DNA of 64,000 bases from Vibrio sp. 10N (GTDB lineage: Bacteria > Pseudomonadota > Gammaproteobacteria > Enterobacterales > Vibrionaceae): NCBI RefSeq assembly GCF_036245475.1, contig NZ_BTPM01000001.1, forward strand, positions 2,170,001 to 2,234,000. Direction: 5' to 3'. Positions 27,862 to 38,281 of this stretch are shown here, in pieces; position 1 is the first letter of the stretch; each line of letters starts with the position of its first letter. The notes beneath the pieces were generated by a model that had not been told where the DNA came from, searched no databases, and worked only from the letters and a program-made list of their open reading frames with translations. Both the position numbers and the translations under genes were made by a program.

Positions 27862-28279
27862 TGTGTTTTAACTCCACTAAGATAGACGAAGGAATGGCCT
27901 TCGGCTTCATTTTAACATTATCTATACACGCCACTTTAACCAGTGCTTTCGCTATTGTCACACCTTGTTGGTCGACAATTTCTTGAGCAAAAGTCAGCGA
28001 CGCTTTTTTAAATTCTTCAATATAGGTTTTTACGGTGAGCTGGTCATCCAAGCGCGCACCACGGATAAAGTCGATATCCATATGACGAACCACAAAGCCG
28101 GTGTGCTCTTCTAGCAACACACGCTGATTAACACCTTTACTCCTGAGTAGCTCGGTGCGGGCACGTTCAAAAAAATTGAGGTAGTTCGAGTGGTAAACGA
28201 CACCTCCCGCGTCCGTGTCCTCGTAATAGACGGTCACAGGAAATTCGAAATACGATGATAACTGAGACAAACTGATCAC
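27851..28279 (-). CDS. ybgC: Acyl-CoA thioesterase YbgC
   Basis: This 142-aa hot-dog-fold thioesterase is the first gene of the tol-pal operon. It shows the active-site segment [31 protein letters not shown]. coli YbgC hydrolyses short acyl-CoAs and associates with phospholipid-synthesis proteins. The start is uncertain: GTG at 28279 lies too close to its AGGA, and a TTG three codons later is better spaced. The promoter should be in 28280-28425. Confidence 0.93.
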   Translation of the reverse strand: MISLSQLSSYFEFPVTVYYEDTDAGGVVYHSNYLNFFERARTELLRSKGVNQRVLLEEHTGFVVRHMDIDFIRGARLDDQLTVKTYIEEFKKASLTFAQEIVDQQGVTIAKALVKVACIDNVKMKPKAIPSSILVELKHSDG

Positions 28280-28424
28280 TTCCTAAATAAAACTACGCAT
28301 TAATATAACGCAACTCATTGTGATTGTTATAAGTGCTGACAAGAATTTTTGATTAAAGTGCCAAAATTTACACTTAATTGATGAAGATATTAGCGATTAC
28401 TCGCTTTTCATTGTTTCAAAAAGT

Positions 28425-28452
28425 AAAAAACCCGAGCAATGGCTCGGGTTTG
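28425..28452 (-). terminator. Rho-independent terminator after the cyd operon
   Basis: On the minus strand AACCCGAGC-CATT-GCTCGGGTT is followed by TTTTT. It begins 5 bases after the ybgE stop and separates cydABX-ybgE from ybgC-tol. Confidence 0.92.
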
Positions 28453-28455
28453 TTA

Positions 28456-28758
28456 TCAGAAAACGTACATTAACGTTAAGTAACTCAGCACAGTTAGTGA
28501 CAAGTAGGGACTAAACACCAGTTGCCATAGCCAAAACCTTGGTTTGAAGCCGATGCCATAGACCATACTCGAACAGAGAGACAGTACGAACGCCAGTCCT
28601 AACCATGGGGCAAAGCCACCAATCGCTGCATCGTAGTCCTCTGGACTCCACATAAATAGGCCTGCGTTAGCAAAACCAAGCACCAGGGATAAGGCGCGCA
28701 GTAGCACCTTATCCATTGGTTTGTGGAGCTGCTCTAACTGTTGGTTAAGCTTACTCAC
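28456..28758 (-). CDS. ybgE: Cyd operon protein YbgE
   Basis: This 100-aa membrane protein belongs to the YbgE family, found in cytochrome bd operons. It has three hydrophobic segments (about 22-38, 48-66 and 80-98). No exact function is known. The start is a GTG at 28758 that overlaps the cydX stop (GTGAGTAAG), so it is probably translated by re-initiation after cydX. Confidence 0.9.
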   Translation of the reverse strand: MSKLNQQLEQLHKPMDKVLLRALSLVLGFANAGLFMWSPEDYDAAIGGFAPWLGLAFVLSLCSSMVYGIGFKPRFWLWQLVFSPYLSLTVLSYLTLMYVF

Positions 28759-28858
28759 TGTCTTCGTCCATCATCTCACTGTGTTCAAGCCACAGTGCAT
28801 TGATGATACCGAACGCACAAGCCAAAAGAACACCTAAAATCCAAGCGAAATACCACAT
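28751..28858 (-). CDS. cydX: Cytochrome bd-I small subunit CydX (35 aa)
   Basis: This tiny gene encodes a 35-aa single-TM protein beginning MWYFAWILGVLLACAFG and ending in an acidic tail (MMDEDSE). The CydX family is required for stability and activity of the bd oxidase and packs against CydA. It starts 12 bases after the cydB stop behind GGAGC and overlaps ybgE by 8 bases. Confidence 0.95.
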   Translation of the reverse strand: MWYFAWILGVLLACAFGIINALWLEHSEMMDEDSE

Positions 28859-28870
28859 GTTAAATGCTCC

Positions 28871-30007
28871 TTAGTAAAGTGAATTCTTGTTTTCTTCGAT
28901 GAACTTGTCATCAAGACGACCAAACATTTTGTAGTAAGTCCAAGCTGTGTAGCAAAGAATGACTGGAACCATAACAAACGCTACCGCTGTCATCAGGTTC
29001 AGAGTCAGCTCACTTGACGTCGCATCCCACATGGTCAAGCTGTGGTTTGGATTCATGCTGCTAGGCATTACGAATGGGAACATTGCAAAGCCAGCAGTGA
29101 AGATGATGCCACCGTTCGCTAGAGAAGACGCAATGAACGATACCGCACACTTCTCAAGACGCGACGCTAGAACCGCTAGCAGAGGCATAACCACGCCAAG
29201 TGCTGGAGCAATCCATAGTAGTGGGTACTTCTCAAAGTTTGTCATCCAAGCACCTGCTTCGCGAACCACTTCTTTAACCAGTGGGTTTGAAGCGGCGTTG
29301 CCGTCGATGCTGCTTACTACTAGGTAACCATCAATGCCTTGGATCCAGAAACCTGCACCAACAAATGCCACTACTGTAAGTAGACCCATAATTTGCGCTG
29401 TGTTGCGAGCGCGAGTATGGATGTCACCTGTCGTCTTCATTTGTAGCCAAGTAGAGCCTTGAAGCAAGATCATAAACAGGCTTACCAGACCACACAGTAG
29501 TGCGAATGGGTTAAGCAGGCCGAAGAATGAGCCGTGGTAAGTCGGCATCATGAAGTCGCTTAGCTGGAATGGTACGCCTTGTAGCAGGTTACCAAACGCC
29601 ACACCGAAGATAAGTGGTGGTACGAAACCACTGATTGAGATACCGATATCCCAAGCGTTACGCCATTGTTTGTCTTCTAGCTTAGAGCGGTAGTCTAGAC
29701 CGATTGGACGTAGCCAAAGTGCTGCTAGAGTTAGGATCATCGCTAGGTAAAAACCAGAGAACGACGTTGCGTACACTAGCGGCCAAGCAGCGAATAGCGC
29801 ACCACCAGCGGTGATTAGCCAAACCTGGTTACCGTCCCAGTGTGGGGCGATAGAGTTAATCATTACACGGCGCTGTGTGTCCGTTTTACCTAGGATAGGC
29901 ACGAGTGCACCTACCCCCATATCAAAACCATCGGTGATAGCGAAACCAGCGAACAGTACGCCGATCAGTACCCACCAGATGAATCGTAAGACTTCGTAAT
30001 CAAACAT
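28871..30007 (-). CDS. cydB: Cytochrome bd ubiquinol oxidase subunit II
   Basis: This 378-aa polytopic inner-membrane subunit pairs with CydA in the high-affinity quinol oxidase. Family stretches are FIWWVLIGVLFAGFAITDGFDMGVG at the N-terminus and RRVMINSIAPHWDGNQVWLI. It lies 15 bases after cydA with GCAAGGAGA upstream of its ATG. It lacks haem ligands, as usual for the family. Confidence 0.97.
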   Translation of the reverse strand: MFDYEVLRFIWWVLIGVLFAGFAITDGFDMGVGALVPILGKTDTQRRVMINSIAPHWDGNQVWLITAGGALFAAWPLVYATSFSGFYLAMILTLAALWLRPIGLDYRSKLEDKQWRNAWDIGISISGFVPPLIFGVAFGNLLQGVPFQLSDFMMPTYHGSFFGLLNPFALLCGLVSLFMILLQGSTWLQMKTTGDIHTRARNTAQIMGLLTVVAFVGAGFWIQGIDGYLVVSSIDGNAASNPLVKEVVREAGAWMTNFEKYPLLWIAPALGVVMPLLAVLASRLEKCAVSFIASSLANGGIIFTAGFAMFPFVMPSSMNPNHSLTMWDATSSELTLNLMTAVAFVMVPVILCYTAWTYYKMFGRLDDKFIEENKNSLY

Positions 30008-30022
30008 TCTTTTTCTCCTTGC

Positions 30023-31609
30023 TTACGCTTCTACTTGACGACTAACTTTGTTCTCTACCGTTTCGACGTTTTGTTCGAAGTGGTAGCGACCTGTCTTCAA
30101 GCTACTTGGGCCTTTGCGTGCAAATTTCACCATTAGGTAAACTTCGGCAATTAGGAACACCGTGTATAGAGCGATGATTGCGAATAGGGATGTCCAGATC
30201 TGACTCGCTGTCAGGGCTGATGCTGCCACGTGTACAGGCAGGATTTCACCTACGGCCCATGGCTGACGACCAAATTCAGCAACAAACCAGCCGGCTTCTA
30301 CGGCAATCCATGGTAGTGGAATGCTGAATAGTGCCGCTTTAAGGATCCATTTTTTCTGTTCAATTTTCTGACGACATGTCTGAATGAACGCCGCACCAAA
30401 TACGAATAGCATGATGAAGCCACACGCAACCATGATACGGAACGACCAGAATAGTGGCCAAACTGTTGGGATAGAATCATCCGCTGCTGCTTGGATTTGA
30501 TCTTCTGTCGCATCAACCACCTTGTCGGTGTAACGCTTAAGCAGTAGACCGTAACCAAGGTCTTGCTTCACGTCGTCAAACGCTTCTAGGTTTGCGTCTG
30601 TACGCTCGCCTGCACGCAGTTTTTCTAGGAGTTCGTACGCGTACATACCGTTACGGATACGATCCACGTGCTCTTCACGTAGGTCACGAAGACCTTGAAC
30701 TGGTGTGTCGATAGAACGTGTTGCGATGATACCCATTACGTATGGGATCTTAAGCGCGAAGTCGGTTTCCATCTTGTCTTGGTTTGGAAGACCAAACACA
30801 GTAAACGCTGCTGGAGCCGGCTCTGTGTGCCACTCTGCTTCGATTGCTGCTAGCTTCACTTTCTGTACATCACCAAGCTCGTAACCAGATTCGTCACCAA
30901 GAACGATAACAGAAAGGATAGAAGCCATACCGAATGACGCTGCAATCGCGAATGAACGACGCGCAAACGCCACATCACGGCCTTTCAGTAGGTAGTAAGC
31001 ACTGATACCCAGTACGAACATCGCACCTGTGGTATAGCCTGATGCTACTGTGTGTACAAACTTAACTTGAGCAACTGGGTTGAGTACCACTTCTGCGAAG
31101 CTAACCATTTCCATACGCATGGTTTCGAAGTTGAACTCTGCGCCCACTGGGTGCTGCATCCAACCGTTCGCCACAAGGATCCAAAGTGCTGAGAAGTTAG
31201 AACCAAGCGCAACCAACCAGGTAACCGCTAAGTGTTGACGTTTTGAAAGCCTATCCCATCCGAAGAAGAAGAGTCCGACAAAGGTGGATTCGAGGAAGAA
31301 GGCAACGAGGGCTTCGATCGCCAGCGGCGCACCGAAAATATCACCCACGTAATGGGAATAGTAGGACCAGTTCGTACCAAACTGGAATTCCATGGTTAGG
31401 CCAGTAGCCACACCTAGTGCGAAGTTAATACCAAATAGCTTACCCCAGAACTTGGTCATGTCCTTGTAGATTTGCTTGTTGGTCATTACGTAGAGGGACT
31501 CCATGATGGCAAGTAAGAATGCCATACCGAGAGTCAATGGAACGAACAAGAAGTGATACATTGCCGTAATTGCAAATTGCAATCTCGACAGATCAACAAC
31601 GTCTATCAT
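30023..31609 (-). CDS. cydA: Cytochrome bd ubiquinol oxidase subunit I
   Basis: This 528-aa subunit holds haems b558, b595 and d and reduces O2 to water with quinol electrons, without pumping protons. H19 (ITAMYHFLF) is the haem b595/d-side ligand. The GRQPW motif ([13 protein letters not shown]) near residue 450 and the long Q-loop (about 255-400) fit the CydA-L form. It is the first gene of cydABX-ybgE. A strong AAAGGAG precedes the ATG. The 5' region holds FNR-like and ArcA-like sequences, as expected for a microaerobically induced oxidase. Confidence 0.97.
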   Translation of the reverse strand: MIDVVDLSRLQFAITAMYHFLFVPLTLGMAFLLAIMESLYVMTNKQIYKDMTKFWGKLFGINFALGVATGLTMEFQFGTNWSYYSHYVGDIFGAPLAIEALVAFFLESTFVGLFFFGWDRLSKRQHLAVTWLVALGSNFSALWILVANGWMQHPVGAEFNFETMRMEMVSFAEVVLNPVAQVKFVHTVASGYTTGAMFVLGISAYYLLKGRDVAFARRSFAIAASFGMASILSVIVLGDESGYELGDVQKVKLAAIEAEWHTEPAPAAFTVFGLPNQDKMETDFALKIPYVMGIIATRSIDTPVQGLRDLREEHVDRIRNGMYAYELLEKLRAGERTDANLEAFDDVKQDLGYGLLLKRYTDKVVDATEDQIQAAADDSIPTVWPLFWSFRIMVACGFIMLFVFGAAFIQTCRQKIEQKKWILKAALFSIPLPWIAVEAGWFVAEFGRQPWAVGEILPVHVAASALTASQIWTSLFAIIALYTVFLIAEVYLMVKFARKGPSSLKTGRYHFEQNVETVENKVSRQVEA

Positions 31610-31729
31610 GGTAACTCCTTTTGTGTCGGCTGAACGACACTTTCTACATTATGCGCCGAGGATACTTGTTTAAGTGAAATTAAACTTGTTGAGCAAACCA
31701 GCATCCTTGTTGCAAAAATGTACCTCAAT

Positions 31730-31748
31730 GGTTAGTTAATTGTTAAGC
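31730..31748. promoter_or_regulatory. ArcA-like direct repeat upstream of cydA
   Basis: GGTTAGTTAATTGTTAAGC contains two GTTA units about 11 bases apart, the pattern of ArcA-P binding sites. A second AT-rich match (TGTTAAATTAATT) follows at 31779-31791. It lies about 120 bases before the cydA start. Assignment is by similarity only. Confidence 0.45.
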
Positions 31749-31823
31749 TTGCGCTAATATAGCTGGCGCTAATATTACTGTTAAATTAATTCATTTTCAA
31801 AAGGTTTATTTGCAGGGATTGCT

Positions 31824-31837
31824 TTGATTTACGTCAA
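31824..31837. promoter_or_regulatory. FNR-like site 1 upstream of cydA
   Basis: TTGATTTACGTCAA matches the FNR consensus TTGAT-N4-ATCAA at 9 of 10 positions. It is about 215 bases upstream of cydA. Confidence 0.6.
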
Positions 31838-31874
31838 TAAACACTGAACGACGATTGTACGATCTTTGGTCACA

Positions 31875-31888
31875 TTGATGCAGGTCAA
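31875..31888. promoter_or_regulatory. FNR-like site 2 upstream of cydA
   Basis: TTGATGCAGGTCAA also matches at 9 of 10 positions. Its centre is 51 bases from site 1, about five helical turns, so two dimers could sit on the same DNA face. Confidence 0.55.
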
Positions 31889-32167
31889 GTTTGTGTGTTT
31901 TTCGTAACCAATTTGGGGAGTGATAAATTCGGCTATGGGAGGGCAATACCCCTTTAGGGGCAATGGATTATAGCGTTTTTCGTGATTGAAAGGAAAATCA
32001 ATCGATGACTAAATTAAAAGCAGCAATAAAACAAATGCCAAAATAAAGTCGCACATATGAAATATTACTTTACAAATATGCAGCTCATAAATTGGTCTAA
32101 CTAATTTCATTTGCTCGGAATAATACTTGAATTGCATATCACAACTCTACATTGTTAATACCAATGT

Positions 32168-32320
32168 AGGCTCGTCATCCTGATGACAATGAGGATCTCC
32201 CATAGCGCAAGACTAACTCACTTAGTCATTCTACTCTCTGTGCCCTACCGTTAATGAATCACTCGCTGCATGAGATTCCCTTTTGCAAGGGAATGACGAG
32301 ATCTATGAGTCTTCACGATA
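32168..32320. repeat. Cluster of two dispersed Vibrio hairpin repeats
   Basis: Unit A (about 32170-32197, GTCATCCTGATGACAATGAGGATC) is a near-palindrome related to the element at 13709-13733. Unit B (about 32271-32303, GATTCCCTTTTGCAAGGGAATG) is a different hairpin, both being of types common between Vibrio genes. The surrounding 31890-32395 has no gene that I can support. Confidence 0.5.
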
Positions 32321-32373
32321 TGGGCGCAGTTTTGCAAGAGAATGGGGGAAAATTGGGAATGCAGAGTGAGAAA

Positions 32374-32399
32374 AGAAGGCGGTACAGTGACCGCCTTAA
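32374..32399 (-). terminator. Terminator of ruvB
   Basis: AAGGCGGT / ACCGCCTT (32376-32383 / 32390-32397) forms an 8-bp stem overlapping the ruvB stop codon. On the minus strand it is followed by CTTTTC. Confidence 0.75.
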
Positions 32400-33403
32400 G
32401 CTTTATCAATCCCAAAATGCAGATAGGCTCTGTCTGAGGCGATACGCCCTCGGGGAGTTCGTTGCAGGTAGCCTTGCTGAATAAGGTAAGGCTCAATCAC
32501 ATCTTCGATGGTGTCTTTCTCTTCGCCGATCGCCGCAGCAAGGTTATCGAGACCGACAGGACCACCAGAAAACTTCTCCATAATCGCAAGCAGCAACTTT
32601 CTATCCATGTAATCGAAGCCTTGGTTATCGACATCTAGCATGTTGAGCGCTTTATCGGCAATCTCAGCACAGATATGGCCATCACCTTTGACTTCTGCGT
32701 AATCGCGGACGCGACGCAGTAGACGGTTGGCAATACGTGGTGTACCACGAGCACGTCGAGCAATTTCTAGCGCCCCTTCTGGGTCCATCGACAGTCCCAA
32801 GCATCGAGCACTGCGCTGCACGATATTTTGTAGGTCAGCAATCTTGTAGTATTCAAGACGCTGAACAATACCAAATCGGTCACGAAGCGGTGATGTCAAT
32901 GATCCTGCCCGCGTCGTTGCACCAATCAGCGTAAACGGCGGCAAATCGATTTTAATAGAACGCGCCGCAGGTCCTTCACCAATCATGATATCTAACTGGT
33001 AATCTTCCATCGCCGGATACAGTACCTCTTCAACCATCGGGCTTAAGCGGTGGATCTCATCGATAAACAACACATCGTTTTCTTCGAGGTTGGTCAATAG
33101 CGCCGCAAGGTCGCCCGCTTTTTCTAACACTGGGCCAGAAGTGGTACGGATGTTGACGTCCATTTCATTAGCTACGATATTCGCCAGCGTGGTTTTACCC
33201 AGACCTGGAGGTCCGAATATCAACAGGTGATCGAGCGCTTCGTTACGTAGCTGGGCAGCTTTGATGAAAATTTCCATCTGGTCACTAACGTGCTCCTGAC
33301 CTTCATAGTCAGCCAGCTTCTTAGGACGAATGGCTCTATCGATGACGTCTTCATCACGAAAAACCGGATTTTCTGGTGCGATTAAGCGATCAGCTTCAAT
33401 CAT
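32396..33403 (-). CDS. ruvB: Holliday junction branch-migration ATPase RuvB
   Basis: This 335-aa AAA+ motor drives branch migration with RuvA during recombinational repair. It shows Walker [14 protein letters not shown] near residue 63, Walker [10 protein letters not shown], sensor 1 [10 protein letters not shown], and the C-terminal winged helix ([15 protein letters not shown]). It lies 52 bases after ruvA and should share its SOS promoter. Confidence 0.98.
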   Translation of the reverse strand: MIEADRLIAPENPVFRDEDVIDRAIRPKKLADYEGQEHVSDQMEIFIKAAQLRNEALDHLLIFGPPGLGKTTLANIVANEMDVNIRTTSGPVLEKAGDLAALLTNLEENDVLFIDEIHRLSPMVEEVLYPAMEDYQLDIMIGEGPAARSIKIDLPPFTLIGATTRAGSLTSPLRDRFGIVQRLEYYKIADLQNIVQRSARCLGLSMDPEGALEIARRARGTPRIANRLLRRVRDYAEVKGDGHICAEIADKALNMLDVDNQGFDYMDRKLLLAIMEKFSGGPVGLDNLAAAIGEEKDTIEDVIEPYLIQQGYLQRTPRGRIASDRAYLHFGIDKA

Positions 33404-33455
33404 GGGTGATGTCTCTCTAGATGGATCGCATGGTTATGAAACCAAAAGTACGTTA

Positions 33456-34073
33456 TTAAACCATAGCACGCAGCGCTTCACGGATCAGCGCTTCGCTGGT
33501 CATATCAGGCTTCGCCACTTGGGAAACCACTTTGGATGCTTGTGTTGGTTTATAACCCAACGCCAGAAGTGCGCTCACCGCTTCTTCTTCAGCACTCTCG
33601 CTAGACATCGCACCAACGCTATCCATTGGTGCAGCATCGGTCGCAGGCGTGAACAGATCACCAGCACCCCACCCTTTCAGGCGATCTTTCATTTCAACCA
33701 CAAGACGCTCAGCCGTTTTCTTACCAACGCCTGGCAGTTTGACTAAAGTAGAAATGTCTTCACGCTCAACGCATGCGACAAATTGGCTGGCGGACATGCC
33801 AGATAGGATACCCAGACCTAGTTTAGGACCGACACCGTTAGCTTTTATCACTTCACGGAACAGTGCACGTTCACGAACGGTATTGAATCCGTAAAGCAGT
33901 TGCGCGTCTTCACGGACGACAAAGTGGGTGTAGATAATGGCTTCTTGACCAATTTCTGGCAGCTCGTAAAAGCAGCTCATCGGCATTTGCACTTCGTACC
34001 CGACGCCACCCACTTCAATCAGTAGTTCAGGGGGTTGCTTTTCGATTAGCGTGCCACGCAGTCGTCCTATCAC
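33456..34073 (-). CDS. ruvA: Holliday junction DNA-binding protein RuvA
   Basis: This 205-aa protein clamps Holliday junctions and recruits RuvB. Domain I is the OB fold ([28 protein letters not shown]), domain II has helix-hairpin-helix motifs ([32 protein letters not shown]), and domain III binds RuvB ([18 protein letters not shown]). It starts with GTG at 34073. A LexA box lies 48 bases upstream. Confidence 0.97.
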   Translation of the reverse strand: MIGRLRGTLIEKQPPELLIEVGGVGYEVQMPMSCFYELPEIGQEAIIYTHFVVREDAQLLYGFNTVRERALFREVIKANGVGPKLGLGILSGMSASQFVACVEREDISTLVKLPGVGKKTAERLVVEMKDRLKGWGAGDLFTPATDAAPMDSVGAMSSESAEEEAVSALLALGYKPTQASKVVSQVAKPDMTSEALIREALRAMV

Positions 34074-34120
34074 AGTCTATATCTCATGTTCGTTGCAATA
34101 GGGCTTAGGATATAGAATAA

Positions 34121-34136
34121 CTGGATGGGTATCCAG
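34121..34136. promoter_or_regulatory. LexA (SOS) box of ruvAB
   Basis: CTGGATGGGTATCCAG has the CTG-N10-CAG form and closely matches the known E. coli ruvA SOS box (CTGGATATCTATCCAG, 13 of 16 on this strand). It is the core of a longer perfect palindrome (34114-34143) placed between the chemoreceptor stop and the ruvA start, giving ruvAB damage-inducible transcription. Confidence 0.85.
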
Positions 34137-34152
34137 TTATTCTCATCAAATT

Positions 34153-35580
34153 TTAGCTCATGGCCGCACGTAGCCGCTCCGACAGTTCCGTGCCTTCGGC
34201 GATCTGTTGATTGAGCTGATCGCTGATGGTTTGAATGTCTTCCGCTATCGCTTTACTGCCGGTCACAGAGCGCGCTACATCGCTACTCGCTTGGTCCAAC
34301 TCACCAATGGCTTGGTTTTGCTGCGTGACTAAATGGCTAAGATCGGTGATTTCAGTTGAGATAACTTGCACTTGCTCGATCATTTGACTGAGCTCTTTCA
34401 CCGTGGTTTGAATGGTCTGCTGGCCTGAGTCGATCTCTTGCTGGCTATTGCTGATCAAAGTGCGGATCTCTTCTACCGAGTTACTGGTTTTCGACGACAG
34501 CTCCCTCACCTGTTCAGCTACCACAGCAAAACCTCGACCATGATCCCCGGCTCGCGCCGCTTCAATTGCCGCATTCAGTGCAAGTAAATTGGTTTGTTCA
34601 GCCACTGAGGTTATCAGCTCGATCACTGAGACCACTTTCTGGTTACTGTTATCAATATTAGCTATCGCTTCTGTCGACGCGTTGAGCATTTCTGAACTGC
34701 TTTCCGCTTGCTGCTTAATGGCGTCCGTTTGCCCAATCACCTGCTCCATGAAATTGACCGACTCTTGAGTAAAGGAAGAGAGCTGCTCAAGCTGCTGGCT
34801 CATTTCTTCCGCAGCGCTGGCCTGGGAAGCGCTATTGATCCCCAAAGAGTGGACGTTGGCGTTGAGCTGCGACGACTGAGTGTTTACTTGGTGTATCACG
34901 CCATCCAGTTCCTGCACACTTTCGTTGACCGCCACCAGCATGCCATCCATTCGTTTTTCACCTTGTGACGCTTTTTCAGCTTGAAGGGCACTCTCTTTCA
35001 TCGCCTTTTCTGCCCGTTGAATAGCATGCTCTTTTTGTTTTGCGGTAAAGCTCTGCGCAAAGCAAATCACACAAAGGGGCAACAGCATCCCAGACCATAT
35101 CTCTACATTCTGTTTTGACTCTGAGAGTGAAATAGTAGGGAAAGAAAATCCGCTGGTATGTTGGTAGGTCATCCATGCCGCTACGACCAAGATCCCTAAG
35201 CTCCATGTCAGAGCCATTGCTCTCGAGGCCGACAGATAAAACGCGACGATCAACAGTGGCGCCCAAAATGATTGGGTCGAGTCCACAATTCCGCCGCTTT
35301 GATAAATGATGTTCACTGCGTGTAACACCATACCCAAAAAGCCTATGTTGAGTGCAAGAGTGATTTGCTTAGTAAAGCGCAGCACCGCTAGACCTACTAT
35401 TTCTAGCACGATGAGCAATACAGACGTCACAAACAGCAATGCATGGCCGTTAGATTGCCATTTTACAGCACTGTATAGACCGACAATTAACGCGATGACA
35501 GTAAACACTGCGGTGATTTCGGCCTTACGAAGTGTGTTGCGGGAGAGACTTTGAGCGTTATTAATTAAATTATGCCACAT
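34153..35580 (-). CDS. Methyl-accepting chemotaxis protein with integral-membrane sensor
   Basis: This 475-aa chemoreceptor has an N-terminal block of about six TM helices (residues 25-190) with no periplasmic ligand domain and no HAMP. A charged linker and a full signalling domain follow; the tip is [36 protein letters not shown]. It probably senses membrane, redox or intracellular cues. I choose ATG 35580; the frame extends to a GTG at 35616, but AAGGA lies within that extension. The gene sits between ruvC and ruvA, which are normally adjacent. Confidence 0.9.
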   Translation of the reverse strand: MWHNLINNAQSLSRNTLRKAEITAVFTVIALIVGLYSAVKWQSNGHALLFVTSVLLIVLEIVGLAVLRFTKQITLALNIGFLGMVLHAVNIIYQSGGIVDSTQSFWAPLLIVAFYLSASRAMALTWSLGILVVAAWMTYQHTSGFSFPTISLSESKQNVEIWSGMLLPLCVICFAQSFTAKQKEHAIQRAEKAMKESALQAEKASQGEKRMDGMLVAVNESVQELDGVIHQVNTQSSQLNANVHSLGINSASQASAAEEMSQQLEQLSSFTQESVNFMEQVIGQTDAIKQQAESSSEMLNASTEAIANIDNSNQKVVSVIELITSVAEQTNLLALNAAIEAARAGDHGRGFAVVAEQVRELSSKTSNSVEEIRTLISNSQQEIDSGQQTIQTTVKELSQMIEQVQVISTEITDLSHLVTQQNQAIGELDQASSDVARSVTGSKAIAEDIQTISDQLNQQIAEGTELSERLRAAMS

Positions 35581-35752
35581 GCCTTTGTTTTCCTTATTAT
35601 TGGTCCTTTGACGCACTCATCGGACCAATATTAGAAAGTTAACAAATGATTAACAAGGTGAGATAGGGAAAAGACTCTAAAACTGTGGACTAGTTATCGT
35701 TAAAACTATCGGTATCCACTGCTATAAACGTTTGAACCGGATGTTTAAATTG

Positions 35753-36274
35753 TTAGCGATAGCGACCTTTTCTGGCCCCTGTCGCTTTACCCGCCAGTGC
35801 CACTAACGTTTTGTTAGTATTGGCATGACAAATCGCCACACCTAATGCATCGGCAGCATCGGCTTGCGGTTTTGAAGGCAATTTCAGCATCGCCATAACC
35901 ATGTGCTGAACCTGAGCTTTGTCTGCACCACCAGTCCCCACAACGGCTTGCTTGATGAGCCTTGCCGCATACTCATAGACAGGAAGGTCGTGATTCACCG
36001 CAGCTACAATGGCACTGCCCCTCGCTTGACCTAGCTTGAGAGCAGAGTCGGCATTTTTTGCCATAAAGACCTGCTCGATGGCAAACACGTCCGGTTGGAA
36101 CTGAGTTATGATTTCGCTAACACCGGCATAGATTTGTTTTAATCGACCGGGTAGTTCTTTCTCTGAGGTACGGATACACCCGCTCCCCAGATACTGTAAG
36201 TGTCGACCTTGCTGACGAATAACGCCGTAGCCTGTGATCCGTGAGCCAGGGTCGATTCCTAAAATAATTGACAT
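35753..36274 (-). CDS. ruvC: Holliday junction resolvase RuvC
   Basis: This 173-aa endonuclease cuts Holliday junctions symmetrically. Catalytic acidic residues are in [13 protein letters not shown] (D7), VFAIEQVF (E66) and the C-terminal [14 protein letters not shown] (two Asp). It is separated from ruvAB by the chemoreceptor gene, so it is presumably transcribed from its own or an aspS-side promoter. Confidence 0.97.
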   Translation of the reverse strand: MSIILGIDPGSRITGYGVIRQQGRHLQYLGSGCIRTSEKELPGRLKQIYAGVSEIITQFQPDVFAIEQVFMAKNADSALKLGQARGSAIVAAVNHDLPVYEYAARLIKQAVVGTGGADKAQVQHMVMAMLKLPSKPQADAADALGVAICHANTNKTLVALAGKATGARKGRYR

Positions 36275-36371
36275 GTATGCGTCCGTTTAGAGTTACCTGC
36301 CATGGTGAGTCCTGTGGGTTTTGTGACATTGTTTCTTGTATAGTGGTATTAACTATACCGAATTTAGAAAC

Positions 36372-36400
36372 AAAAACTCCCGCAAATGCGGGAGTTTTTG
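36372..36400 (-). terminator. Terminator after aspS
   Basis: AAAAACTCCCGCA and TGCGGGAGTTTTT form a perfect 13-bp stem between aspS and ruvC, with T-runs on both strands. It could terminate the aspS transcript about 105 bases after its stop. Confidence 0.85.
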
Positions 36401-36433
36401 TTGTGTGTTGCGATGCTACATAGTAACGATCCT

Positions 36434-36466
36434 GTTGTTCCCCCCCCTTTGTAAGGGGGAGTTGAA
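36434..36466. repeat. C/G-run extragenic hairpin
   Basis: GTTCCCCCCCCTTTGTAAGGGGGAGTT-like sequence forms a CCCCCTT/AAGGGGG hairpin between aspS and its terminator. The run of eight C is unusual here. It resembles short interspersed elements seen between Vibrio genes; only one copy was noticed in the window. Confidence 0.4.
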
Positions 36467-36502
36467 ACGCTCGCTGCGTACCGCCGTAACACACGAGAAA
36501 GA

Positions 36503-38281
36503 TTAAGCGTCTTTCTTCTCTTTCGCTGCCGTTACTGCAATCGCTAGCTCTTCAAGTGCAGCTGGGTTTGCTGCGCTTGGTGCGTCTGTTAGTAGACACG
36601 CTGCTGCGGTTGTTTTCGGGAATGCGATAACGTCACGGATGTTCTCTGTACCACATAGAAGCATCACTAGACGGTCAAGACCGAATGCTAGACCTGCGTG
36701 TGGTGGTGTACCGAACTTCAGTGCGTCTAGTAGGAAGCCGAACTTCTCACGTTGCTCTTCTGCATCGATACCTAGGATCTCGAATACCGCTGCTTGCATT
36801 TCTGCGTTGTGAATACGAACAGAGCCACCGCCGACTTCATAGCCGTTTAGAACCATGTCGTATGCGTTAGAGTTTGCTGCCGCTGGGTTCGCTTTTAGCT
36901 CTTCCGCTGTCATGCCAAGAGGAGACGTGAATGGGTGGTGCATTGCGTGCAGGTTACCCTCGTCATCTTCTTCAAACATTGGGAAGTCAACAACCCATAG
37001 TGGTGCCCACTTAGACTCGTCTGTAAGCTCAAGATCTTTACCAATCTTAAGACGTAGCGCGCCCATTGCTTCAGCCACTGTGTTTGCTTTGTCGGCACCA
37101 AATAGGATGATGTCGCCAGACTCAGCTTCAGTGCGCTCAAGAATGCCGTTGATCACTTCTTCGTTCAGGAACTTAGCTACTGGAGATTGGATACCTTCCA
37201 TGCCAGCAGCACGGTCGTTAACCTTCATCCATGCTAGACCTTTCGCGCCGTAGATACCTACGTACTCAGCATAGCTGTCGATTTGCTTACGAGTCAGTTT
37301 AGCGCCGCCTGGTACACGGATAACCGCTACGCGACCTTTCTCGTCGTTTGCTGGACCAGAGAACACTTTGAACTCTACGTCTTTCACTAGATCAGCAACG
37401 TCCACTAGCTCTAGTGGGTTACGTAGATCTGGCTTGTCGCTACCGAAACGACGAATCGCTTCAGAGAATGGCATTACTGGGAACTGACCTAGGTCTACGT
37501 TCAGTAGCTCTTGCCACATGTCGCGAACCATTTTTTCAGTCACTTCACGTACTTGGTCAGCCGACATGAATGACGTTTCGATATCGATCTGAGTGAATTC
37601 TGGTTGACGGTCAGCACGCAAGTCTTCATCACGGAAACACTTAACGATTTGGTAGTAACGGTCAAAACCAGACATCATCAGTAGCTGTTTGAATAGCTGT
37701 GGAGACTGAGGAAGTGCGTAGAACGAACCTTTGTGAACGCGGCTTGGTACTAGGTAGTCACGAGCACCTTCTGGCGTTGCTTTAGTCAGTACTGGCGTTT
37801 CGATGTCTAGAAAGCCGTTGTCATCTAGGAAACGACGAACAAAGCTAGATGCTTTTGCACGAAGTTTAATACGATCGCTCATCTCTGGACGACGTAGGTC
37901 GATGTAACGGTACTTCAGACGTTGCTCTTCAGTGTTCGTTTGGTTGAAGTCTAGAGGTAGCACGTCGCTACGGTTGATGATCTCAAGACCTTTTGCAAGG
38001 ATCTCTACTTCACCTGTTGCCATGTCTTTGTTTACTTGGCTCTCTGGACGTACACGAACTTCACCAGTTAGCTTGATGCAGAATTCGTTACGAAGTTGGT
38101 TCGCTACTTCATACGCATCAGCCATATCTGGATCAACAACAACCTGAACGATACCTTCACGATCTCGCATATCAATAAAGATAAGACCGCCTAAATCACG
38201 ACGACGGTTTACCCAGCCGCACAGTTCTACAGTTTGTCCTGCAAGGGACTTGTTCAGGTGACCACAGTAATGGCTACGCAT
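36503..38281 (-). CDS. aspS: Aspartyl-tRNA synthetase
   Basis: This 592-aa class II synthetase has an N-terminal OB anticodon-binding domain ([26 protein letters not shown]) and class II motif 1 ([15 protein letters not shown]). Motif 2 is [19 protein letters not shown], a GAD insertion domain (about 290-420) follows, and motif 3 is [12 protein letters not shown]. It charges tRNA-Asp. Bacterial-type length. Strong codon bias fits high expression. Confidence 0.98.
   Translation of the reverse strand: MRSHYCGHLNKSLAGQTVELCGWVNRRRDLGGLIFIDMRDREGIVQVVVDPDMADAYEVANQLRNEFCIKLTGEVRVRPESQVNKDMATGEVEILAKGLEIINRSDVLPLDFNQTNTEEQRLKYRYIDLRRPEMSDRIKLRAKASSFVRRFLDDNGFLDIETPVLTKATPEGARDYLVPSRVHKGSFYALPQSPQLFKQLLMMSGFDRYYQIVKCFRDEDLRADRQPEFTQIDIETSFMSADQVREVTEKMVRDMWQELLNVDLGQFPVMPFSEAIRRFGSDKPDLRNPLELVDVADLVKDVEFKVFSGPANDEKGRVAVIRVPGGAKLTRKQIDSYAEYVGIYGAKGLAWMKVNDRAAGMEGIQSPVAKFLNEEVINGILERTEAESGDIILFGADKANTVAEAMGALRLKIGKDLELTDESKWAPLWVVDFPMFEEDDEGNLHAMHHPFTSPLGMTAEELKANPAAANSNAYDMVLNGYEVGGGSVRIHNAEMQAAVFEILGIDAEEQREKFGFLLDALKFGTPPHAGLAFGLDRLVMLLCGTENIRDVIAFPKTTAAACLLTDAPSAANPAALEELAIAVTAAKEKKDA

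Noticed and set aside
32254..32496. Small frames on both strands between cydA and ruvB
   Set aside because: They run through hairpin repeats and the end of ruvB, with no start signals or conserved composition.
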